Below, one piece after another: positions 50,101 through 59,040 of a DNA stretch of 64,000 nt. Source of the DNA: Pithys albifrons albifrons (taxonomy: Eukaryota; Chordata; Aves; Passeriformes; Thamnophilidae); NCBI RefSeq assembly GCF_047495875.1, contig NC_092480.1:1364001-1428000 (forward strand), written 5' to 3'. Within the stretch, counting starts at the first letter, position 1, and each line of letters opens with the position of its first letter. The notes under the pieces were generated by a model. That model searched no databases, had not been told where the DNA came from, and was given only the letters and a program-made list of their open reading frames with translations. Position numbers and translations under genes: made by a program.

Positions 50101-53100
50101 CTCTCTGGCTTGGAGGGAATTTGGTCCCTGATCCAGGGCACCCCATGACACCAGGGCACGAGGTTCAACATGGGATGTGGACGAACGTCACCCTCCTGCC
50201 ATGGAGCCGGCTCTGCTGGCACGGTGTATCCCCATGGGGAGTGCTGGACCTGCACCCTGCACTGTGCACCGGGGCTGATCCTGCCCCTGGGATACCACCT
50301 GGGCTGCCAAGGATACCCACCCTGGCTCTGGATCTCAGGGAGCTGTGCCACGGCCCCGGGGCCAAGGCTGTGCCGTGTGGGGGCTGTGGGAGAGCTGCAG
50401 GACACCCACGCTGCAGGACAGCCCCAGTGGGGTGTGTGCCCCCAGGCGTGCACACCGTGTCCCCACATGTGTACGGTGTACACACGGCACGGTGTGTACA
50501 TGTACACACACATGTGAGCACGCGCGGGCCCGGCATTACGACAGGCATCCTGTTGTGATGCAAAAAGCCCTGGCCCTGCAGATGAGTAACGCTGCAAGAT
50601 GCCTCCTCAGATATTTTTTGCTGGTGCCAAAAATAGTCTCCCTCCCTCCCCCCCTCCTCCCCAGTCAGCCCCTCGGCTGCCTGTGCCGAGCTCCACCACG
50701 GACAGGGGGAGGCTGCATCTGCAGCCAGCAGGATTCACCAGCCCCTGCCTCTGGATGGGGTGTTTGGGGGGCTAGCAGGGGGGCAAAGCAGGCTCTGCTT
50801 GGTGCCCCCAGCCCTCTCGGTGAGGCTCGAAGCTCTGGCTGTGTCCGAGCAGCCCAGCCGCGCTCGCTGCCTCGGTGGCCCATGGAAATTTCCCCGAGCG
50901 GGCTGTAGGACACCTGGGCACGCACAGCGGGCGCCCGGCTCCGCCACTCGTCCTGCTGCGGTCACAGGGGTGAAGCACAGGCAGACGCAGCACTAGGACG
51001 CAGGACACCTGGGCTCCCTGCCAGCCTCCGCATCTGCCCTTGCTGCAGAAGAGCTGGAGCCCTGCCCGTGCCGTGCCTCAGTTTACCGAGGGGAGACGCC
51101 AGGTGGGGTCTTTGCTCCACGTAGGATTTGAGGGAAGTTTTTTCCCCAGCACAAGGCACTAAAACACCCTCTGAGCTCAGCGCCAATGCATCCCCCAAGG
51201 AGAAGGGTCCCCCCAAAATGTCACTGCCTGGGACACTGGCACTGGCCCTGCCAGGGGAGGCACATGCCCAGGAGCCCCACAACCCGCTCTGACAGTCCCT
51301 CTATGGGTACGTGCACCCACGGGACTGTGCCTGTGTTACCGACTCAGTTTTGGCGAGCGAATCCCCCGGCTGGGCAACCCCGCTCTGTGCCCAGTGCCTG
51401 CCCAGAGCACGGCGTGCCCGGGGCCGAACAGCCGGTGCCATCAGCGCCGGGAACGCGGAGCAGGGAGCATGGGGGAGCACTGGGGGGGAGAGCAGGCGCT
51501 CCTCGGGCTGCCGCTTTGCCCAAATGCCCCAGTGCCCCGCTCGCTGCTGGTGTTGGGGTGCGGGAGCGCAGGTAGCCCCGCTCAAAGAGGGGTGGAGGGG
51601 GCACCGCATCCCTCTCGAGCCCCCCGGGGCCGTGTCCCCCCGGGCACAGCCGCCCCTCGCGGGCCCCCCTGTCTCCCGGCGCGCTGTACCACGCGGTGCG
51701 CGGGGGCTGGCCGTCACCGAGCCGTCACCGAGCCCGTCACCGAGCCCCGGCTGCCGCGTCCCCACCCATCTGATGTCAGAGCCTCTCAGGTGCCGTCAGC
51801 CCCGCAGCCGGCACCGGCTCCGGCACCGCACGCCCAGCACGGGGGGCTCCGCGCCTGACCCCGCGCCCCCGGCTCCAGCTGGCCACGGGCGAGGGGTGCC
51901 TACCCTGCACCCCCACCCCCTGGCACCCCGCTGCCCGCGGCGGGTCCCCGCCGTGCTGCCGTGCCCGACGGGGCCACCATGAGGGACTCCTACACGGTGA
52001 CACTGCCCGAGGAGCCCCCCGCGCTCCCCGACCTTCACAAGGACCTGCGGCCCCGCGCCTCCATGCCAGGGTCCCTGCTGGTCTCCACCTTCGTCGGGCT
52101 CGTCCTCAACAAGACCAAGGTACGAGCTGCCCGCAGCCCCGGCCCCTCGGGCTTGGGGTCAGAGGAGGGGGCACCCGCTGCCCTCGCCGGGGAGCGTGGG
52201 GTGCCCTGTGGCAGCCCCCGTGCCCGAGGATGGGGTGCCGGGGGTGGGTGGTTGCCCTGGCTGGCAGTGGAGACGGCGTGTCCCGCTGTCCCGCAGGGTG
52301 GCAGGGAGCAGGTGAACGCACGTGTCAGGACACCTGGGTTCCTCTCCCAGCCCTGCCCTTGTGGTGACCTTGGCCGGGTCCCTCTGTCCCAGCCTGCCCA
52401 CCATAAGGAAGGGTCTGCTGGCCACGCTGGCCCCTTGGCGGTGTCACCGGACTGAACAGTGTCCCTGGAGCTACAGTGCCATCCCCTGCGGGCATGGCAG
52501 AGCAAGGGGCAGGGAGGGCAGAGGCTGGGCACTTATGTAAGTCTGGCTGCTCCGGCTCTCCTGCTGTCCCAACAGGCACGGGGCATGCGGACCTGGATGG
52601 GGCAGGACAGTGCGGATCGTGTCCCTTGTCCCCATCCCCTGTCCCTTGTCCCCGTCCTGCAGTGCAGCCTCGGGGACTCCCCAGCCGCGCCGCGTGAGCC
52701 AGCTCTCCTTCAGCGCCTCTGAGCATGTCGTGTCCTAGATAAAGCCCTGTACGGGAGAGGGGGATTAGCCGGAGTTGAGTCACCCAGGGGAGGGAAATCC
52801 AGGCTGGGAAATATCACCTCGGTGCACACAGGCTTGTGCCATGGTTTGGGAGTACCTGACCCCCCACCACTGCAGCTCCAGCCCTCCCTTGGGGTTGTTC
52901 CAGGCTCTGGGAGGACAGCCCAGGTCCTGGCTGCTGGGGAATGCCAGCACTGTGGGCAGGTTTGCACCTACATTTTTGGGACAGCCCGGTCCCTCCTGGC
53001 ACACAGGCAGGAGCTGCTCAACAAGGGCAACTGGATAAGCAACGTCCTGGTGGGGATGGCTGGGGCACACCGAGGCAGCTCTCAGGGGTTACTGCTCACC

Positions 53101-56100
53101 CCTGGCACCGTGACCTTCCCTGTGATAGACATGGGAACATGAGCAGCAACCTCTCACAGGGTCAGACCCTTCAAGTGATGTAGGCTGTTGGGAGACAGAC
53201 CCACCTCTCCTGCTGTCTGCCTGGCCCTGTCTGCTTGTGGGCCAGAGCCACGCCAGCTCCTCCAGCCATGGTGTGGCACTGACCCATCACAGAGTGCTGG
53301 CAGCCCCTGCCCGACCAAACCTGCCTGGGGAGAAGCAGAGGGGATTGCTTGGCAATTTTGGACAGCCACTCGCTGGCAGTGAGGTCTGTGCTCAACCACA
53401 TCTGGACACCACAGGGCACCACAGGGCACTGCCAGGGCATGCAGGGTACATAGCCAGTCCAGCAGAGCCACGTCTGCCCTGACAGGGTGGCCCAGTCCCC
53501 TCTGATGCCCGTCCCCACTGCGGTGGGTGATGCCTGCGCCGTCGCTAAGGAGCACGTGTAACTGGATCTGGGTTATTTTGGGCTGCTGTCAGGGCTGGGT
53601 GCTCAGCACCTCCCACACACACACCAGCTGCTGCTATTTCAGAGCTGCTGGGCCCCCTCCCCTCCTCTCCACTCCCCTCCTCTCCTCCTCATCCTCCTCC
53701 TCAAACCTGGGGTGGGTAGCTGGGGTGTTTGCCCGAGGATCCTCAGACCCTGATCATCTGGGAAGCACTGTCAGCAGTCTGACCCTGCACGCCCTGCTCC
53801 CCGGGCTCACTGCTGCAGGGCTGGGCTTGCACTTTCCCAGGTGGACTTTATCCGGCAAAATAACTGTGCCAAAGTCTGGACTGTGCTTGTGCAGACTGTT
53901 TTGGAGGGTACAAGATGGGCAGTGACAGGGCACTGTGCTACTCCTGCAGTGTGGGGCAGGCACGGGGCTCTGCCATCCCCCAGTGTCCTGGGGCTCAGAG
54001 GTGGCAGTGGAGGCAGCCAGGGTGGCTGGCCTGGCCTGCAGCCCAGGGCAAGGGGCAGCAGTGTCATCAGGCAGGGAGAACTTTGAGCCCTGTGCATTGT
54101 CCTGGGCCAGCAGCAGCCGCCTGGCAGGCAGGATGGGGCAGGCCAGCCATGTCTTCTCACCAGGTCCTTTGCCCAGAGAGCAGTGGCGGTGCTGGCTCTG
54201 CCCATGATGTCACAGTGGGATGGGGTCTCTGCCTGCACTCAGGGCCTGCTCCATATGGTTGTCTGTGGCACCATGGCCTCACTGGGCTGCCCACAGGCAT
54301 GGCCAGCGCGGCACGGTCCCAGCCTTGTTCCCTCTCTCTGCAGAGCTCCAAGACAGTGCAGGGGCTGACTGGGCTGCGGAACCTCGGCAATACGGTGAGT
54401 GTGTGCCCAGGCACCACGGCCCCAGCTCACACCATGCACATCTGTGGGGCAGGGGAGAGCCCTGCTGCATTGTCTCACCCTCCAGCACCCACTGTCACTT
54501 GGCAGCTCCGTGCACCCCCTCCTGCTGGTGCTGCCGGAGGAAGAGTTTCCCCTGCTCTGCACTGCTCCATCCCCATCCTCTGCCCACCCACCCTGGGTGT
54601 CCCCCTGCCATCGCCTGCCTCCCTCTGCTTCCCGTTGCCATGGTTTTCTCTTCTGCCTCCCCCAGTGCTTCATGAACTCCATCCTGCAGTGCCTGAGCAA
54701 CACCAAGGAGCTGCGGGATTACTGCCTGCAGAACCAGTACCTGCGGGACCTCAACAACAACAGCCGCATGCGCACGGCGCTCATGTCAGGTAACTGTCCA
54801 TCCCCGGCCCTGGGGACTGCCCTGCAGCACAGCCCTGCAGCACATCCTCACCCCCCTGGGACACCCCAGATCCTGAGGGACCCCCACCCAGAGGCTGCTG
54901 CTTGTCCCAGCCTTGCTGGGCAGGTGTTGTGCCATAGGGTGCCCAGTCAGTGGGACGATTGGGTCCAGGGACCCCTGAGAGGGGTGCTGAGCTCTGTCCT
55001 GGGGGGCACAGCAGTGCCATGCCACCCCATGCTGCTGACCTGCTGCTCTGCCTGCAGAGTTTGCAAAGCTGATGCAGCTGCTCTGGACCTCATCCCCCAA
55101 CGAAAGTGTGAGCCCCTCCGAGTTCAAGACGCAGATCCAGAGATACGCCCCACGCTTTGTCGGATACAAGTAAGGGGGGTGGGTGCAGGGGTGGTGGGGG
55201 AGCTGAGCCCCCTCTGCCTCTGCTCACCCACCAGGCCCCGTGTCTTGCAGCCAGCAGGATGCACAGGAGTTCCTGCGGTTCCTCCTGGACGGGTTGCACA
55301 GCGAGGTGAACCGTGTGCTGGTGCGGCCCCGGGCCAGCACAGACAGCCTGGACCACCTCCCGTGAGTGCCAGCTGGGGTGGAGGGATGAGATGAGCTCAC
55401 TGCCTGCAAGCCCAGCCTCGGGACAGTGACCACGCAGGTTCCTCTAGGCTGGGTGGCAGGGCTGGCATCCCCCAGGCCATGCTCAGCCCCCCGTGTCTCC
55501 CCATTCCTTGCAGTGACGACGAGAAGAGCCGGCAGATGTGGAGGAGGTACCAGGAGAGGGAGGACAGCCGCATCAGTGGTGAGCAGAGCAGGGGGGAGAG
55601 GAGGGCAGGGCTGGCCTGGGAGCTGGGTTGGGAACTGGGGGTCTCACCCTACTCTATCCCATCCCACCAGACCTCTTCGTTGGGCAGCTGAAGAGTTCGC
55701 TGACCTGCAGTGAGTGCGGCTACTGTTCCACAGCCTTCGACCCCTTCTGGGACCTGTCCCTGCCCATCCCCAAGGTGAGGGATCCCCAATGACCCAGGAC
55801 CCCCTGTCCCTCATTCCGTGACCCTGACCCCCACTGTACTCCCACAGAAAGGCTATGGGGAGGTGACGCTCATGGACTGTCTCCGGCTCTTCACCAAAGA
55901 GGATGTGCTGGATGGGGACGAGAAACCGGTACAGAGCAGGGGGGCTTTCCTGGGGGCAGAGTGGGTGCCTTCCCCCCATGCCTGTGTTACCAGGACTGTG
56001 GGCTTGGTGCCTGGTGGGACTGACCTCTGCCCTCACCCTCCTGCTTGTGCTGTTTGTCTCCCACAGACATGTTGTCGCTGCAAAGCCAGGACAAGGTGCA

Positions 56101-56874
56101 CGAAGAAATTCAGCATCCAAAAGTTCCCCAAGATCCTGGTGCTTCGTATCCTTTCAGGCAGAGGGATGGGGATAGGGAATGTTGGGGAGGGCTGCAGGTG
56201 GGTTTTCATGGGCTCCCCTCTGTCCCTTGGCTCCTTGACGTGACCCCCCAGACCTGAAGCGCTTCTCAGAGGCCAGGATACGAAGCAGCAAACTCACCAC
56301 CTTCGTCAACTTCCAGCTGAAGGACCTGGACCTCCGGGAATTCGCCTCACAGAGCTGCAGTGAGTCCCATTCCCTGCGTCTTTCCAGTCCAGCCCTGAGC
56401 CCCTGGTGACTCCCGAGTTCCTTGTGCTCCCCAGGGTGTCACAGCTGTGGTGGGGGGCAGAGGCAGGAGGGGTGGGAGCCACGGAGTCCAGGGGCTCCAG
56501 CTCCGTGCTGGCACGCTGGGTGGGCAGCAGGGCTGAGCAGCACCTTTGCCCCCCACAGACCACGCCGTTTACAACCTCTACGCCGTCTCCAACCACTCGG
56601 GCACCACCATGGGGGGACACTACACAGCCTACTGCAAGAGCCCCGTGTCCAGCGAGTGGCACAACTTCAACGACTCCCGGTGAGGCTGCTGTGGGTCACA
56701 GTGGGGCAGGGGGAGCAGGGCCCCCCTGCTCAGGGAGCCCTGCTGCCTTGTGCCCGTTTCTCACAGCTCTCCTCCCGTCTCTGCAGCGTCACCCCGATGT
56801 CATCCAGCCACGTGCGCAGCAGCGATGCCTACCTGCTCTTCTACGAGCTGGCCAGCCCGTCCTCCCGCATGTAG
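47177..56874 (+). CDS. USP2: Ubiquitin-specific protease 2, long isoform (USP2-69 type)
   Basis: Exons: 47177-47878, 54344-54394, 54666-54789, 55058-55169, 55251-55361, 55514-55578, 55671-55774, 55848-55928, 56067-56145, 56252-56359, 56559-56679 and 56787-56874. All phases agree and give 581 aa (human 605). The first exon encodes the isoform-specific Tyr/Ser-rich N-terminus (starts [20 protein letters not shown]). It includes a conserved block around residues 131-187 (HSDLAREF..., [13 protein letters not shown]). The catalytic C19 peptidase domain starts near residue 240. The Cys box [18 protein letters not shown] has the nucleophile Cys252. The His box is GGHYTAYC with His533, and NDS at about 550 supplies the third residue. 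Cys pairs in CSECGYC and [10 protein letters not shown] fit the structural zinc site. The enzyme removes ubiquitin from substrates that in mammals include MDM2, cyclin D1 and fatty acid synthase. The protein ends ELASPSSRM, as in mammals. Confidence 0.96.
47879..51340 (+). other. USP2: USP2 intron between the long-form first exon and the short-form promoter
   Basis: Intronic sequence with no additional exon that I can support. It includes the alternating purine/pyrimidine tract at 50425-50526 and, at 50560-50640, an AT-richer segment with a CCAAAAATAG motif that resembles a CArG or MEF2-like site. Confidence 0.6.
50425..50526. repeat. GT/AC-rich alternating purine-pyrimidine tract with short palindromes
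   Basis: The tract contains repeated GTGTACAC, ACATGT and GTACAT words, for example TGTGTACATGTACACACACA. Several words are self-complementary, so local hairpins or Z-DNA are possible. It lies in the USP2 intron about 1.5 kb upstream of the short-isoform ATG. Confidence 0.7.
51340..51978 (+). promoter_or_regulatory. USP2: CpG-rich internal promoter for USP2 short isoform
   Basis: CpG content rises strongly between about 51340 and 52010, ending at the short-form first exon. CRE half-sites CGTCA occur at 51712, 51723, 51735 and 51794, and a CRE-like TGATGTCA at 51771-51778. The first three sit in near-identical GTCACCGAGCC units 11-12 bp apart, about one helical turn. No TATA box is obvious. 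That this region is a promoter is inferred from composition and position, and from the known internal promoter of mammalian Usp2-45. Confidence 0.65.
51979..56874 (+). CDS. USP2: Ubiquitin-specific protease 2, short isoform (USP2-45 type)
   Basis: A second first exon, 51979-52119 (47 codons), begins with a near-perfect Kozak context (GCCACCATGA). It ends at AAG|GTACGA in phase 0 and so can join the same acceptor at 54344 used by the long form. With the eleven shared exons this gives 394 aa (human USP2-45 is 396). The isoform-specific N-terminus starts [17 protein letters not shown] and ends [15 protein letters not shown], closely matching the mammalian short isoform. The catalytic Cys is residue 65 and the His residue 346 in this form. 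In mammals this isoform has its own promoter and is controlled by the clock, glucocorticoids and fasting signals. The CpG-rich region just upstream is consistent with an independent promoter here. Identity is very secure. Actual usage needs transcript data. Confidence 0.94.
52120..54343 (+). other. USP2: USP2 intron before the first shared catalytic exon
   Basis: Intronic sequence with a pyrimidine-rich CTCCTC run at 53655-53702. I find no further coding exon. The shared exon acceptor is CTCTCTGCAG at 54334-54343. Confidence 0.65.
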
Positions 56875-57174
56875 CCAGCCCTGCTGCCTCCCTGGGGACC
56901 CCAGTGCCACCCCTCAGAGCCCTTTGGACCCCCAGATGCAAGAGGGAGGTGAAGAGGTGGCTGCAGAGGGAGGCTGGGAGCAGCCAGAAGCAAAGCCTGG
57001 GCAAGGACAGCCCAGCTCCGGACTGAGAAGAGGCAGCTTGTGGCAGGACAGAGCTCAAGCAGCTCAGGCACCTTCTGGTTGCTGGCACTTGTTTTTTACC
57101 TTGGGGGTTCAGTTTCTTTTTTATTTCTTTTTCTTTTATTTTTTCTTTTTTTTTTTTTTTTTTTTTTGGTGTGT

Positions 57175-57180
57175 AATAAA
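57175..57180 (+). terminator. USP2: Proximal polyadenylation signal AATAAA, USP2
   Basis: A canonical hexamer about 300 bp after the USP2 stop, directly after a 22-T run. The downstream GT-rich element is weak. Confidence 0.55.
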
Positions 57181-58164
57181 AATCCAGAGCAAGGGACTCT
57201 ACAGGAATGGGGCCGCCTGTCCCATTGACTCAACCAGGACCTCTGCTCCTCTGGGGCAGCACCCAGAGCTGGGGACCCAGGAGAGCCTGACACATCCCTC
57301 CTGGCCTCTTGGCACTCCTGTATCTGCTTGGCTATCCCAGAGGATTGGTGAACTGCTCCTGACCTCCTCCCAGTGCTTCCAAACCTCCTGGCAAAGGACT
57401 GCAGCCCTCCAGTTGCCTCTGTCCTGCCTCAGGCAGCACATCCCCAGCAGCTGCCCCACACACACTCCTCAAAGCAGCCTGAGTTCAGGCCCAGACTCAT
57501 GGACAGGAGAGAGGAAAACATTTTGTGGAATTTATATGTATTTATAGTGGACTTTGCTTCACCTGGAGCACCCCCTGCTTCCTGCCCCTCCAGGGCCTGT
57601 GTCGGGGGCTGCTCCGGGAGGTTTTTACCTGCCTCCTCATATACGGTGCCTTAAACCATTCAGGGGAGCGAGGGGGCCACTGGGGCTGCACAGGAACATC
57701 CATCCTGTGGGGGAGAGGGAGAGGAGGGCAGTGGCTTTCCGGGACCATCTGCAATCGGGGCTTTTTCCTCCCTGCAATCAAGGAGCCCCCCTGGGTGCCC
57801 GGCAACCCGCCCTGCTGCTCTGCCCTCCAGCTACAGCAAATGCCAGTGGCCTTTTTAGCCTTTTCTCTAATTTATTCTCCTCCCTGCCCTGCCTTTGCCT
57901 GAGGTGCAGTGGGAGGAGGGACTGGCCAGAGTTAGCACCTGGCTGGCTTTGCACTCGCTGCCCCGCGGGCACAGGCTGAGCACTGGCACGAGCGCCCTGC
58001 CCAGCCTGGGGCATCCCAGCAGGGCTCAGGGAGGGCAGGTCAGGCTGGAGGGGCTGCCCGGGGCAGGTGCTGGACTGAGGCAGCGCTGCTGCTTGGCAGG
58101 TGGCTTGTTTACTGTGTAAGCAAGGTGGGTGGGAAGTGTCTCATACAAGGGAGACTCCTGCAGG

Positions 58165-58170
58165 AATAAA
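58165..58170 (+). terminator. USP2: Distal polyadenylation signal AATAAA, USP2
   Basis: A canonical hexamer 1.3 kb after the stop, followed by the GT-rich TGTATGCATGTGG. It is the better-formed of the two candidates. Confidence 0.6.
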
Positions 58171-58204
58171 TTTGAGCTTGAAAAGAGTCCTGTATGCATG
58201 TGGT

Positions 58205-59040
58205 TTTCTCGGGGAGGACTGTGCTCAGGCACTGGGTGGGAAACTGCCAGCAGTGCTGGAACAGCCTCCCTGTGCACGGCTCTGGAGGCCCAGCAGCCCC
58301 CTTGGACCAGGAGCATCCGTGACCAATGGAAATGTGGGTGCAGATCCCTCTCCTCCAGCTGCCTGCAGCCTCTGGGGGCAGAAGGAGCCTTTCCAGCCCT
58401 GCAGTGCTCACACTCTTCCCCCCAACCCCCTGAACAATGGCCCCTTTCTCCCCTGCTTAGGGACAGGACGGGCACCGAGGCATTAAGGGGCAGCGGGAAT
58501 GCAGGTGGCTGGGCTCTGGCACCCACTGAGGGAAGGAGGGACACACAGCCTGAGGTCCCCAACGCAACCCCCCAGTGCTGCCCTGAGCAATGGGGAGTCC
58601 AGAGGCAGCAGCCAAACCAAGGGTGTCTCTGCACCCAAAGGCAGGGTCCCTGTCGGGGCAGGCTCCCAGCCGGGCGGGTGCAAACACACATTCATTCCCC
58701 TTTAAGACGCTGGTTCTCCGTGCCAGAGCCTGACCTCGGCATCCTCAGCTGAGCTGGATTAACAGGGCGAGGGGGGAAGGGGCCTGCAGAGGGGACTGGG
58801 GCTGCTGCCTCTCGGGGCTCCCTGCACTCCTGGCACGGTGGGAATGGCCCCCGCAGCTCCACCGCTGTGGTGGGACGTGTAGGCACAGCTGGCACTGCCA
58901 CCACCTGTGCCTGGTCCCCACACTGCCCTGGGGCTGATGGGGGCAGCTGGGGAGGAGCGGGCAGCGGGGCTGGGAGCTGTGCTGGGGGGCACAGCACGCT
59001 GGGCAAGCTTTCAGCCAGGCTGCTCTGGGGACCTGCTGCC
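58205..59040 (+). promoter_or_regulatory. MFRP: USP2-MFRP spacer, presumed MFRP promoter and 5' UTR
   Basis: About 0.85 kb separates the distal USP2 signal from the MFRP ATG. No TATA box or CpG island stands out. A GGATTA at 58756-58761 matches the OTX/CRX homeodomain core (TAATCC on the other strand), which suits an eye gene. The transcription start is not visible. Confidence 0.4.

Larger units (their letters stand above)
56875..58190 (+). other. USP2: USP2 3' UTR with two candidate ends
   Basis: The tail after the stop at 56872-56874 contains a T-rich stretch at 57113-57167 with 22 consecutive T. A first AATAAA (57175-57180) follows within eight bases. A second AATAAA at 58165-58170 is followed by GT-rich TGTATGCATGTGG at 58192-58204. 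The distal site would give a 3' UTR of about 1.3 kb. Either or both could be used. Confidence 0.65.

Noticed and set aside
55165..55173. A stop codon (TAA) apparently ending USP2 after GYK
   Set aside because: It is intronic. The donor at 55170 leaves 'aa', which joins 'c' at 55251 to give Asn and continue as NQQDAQEF.
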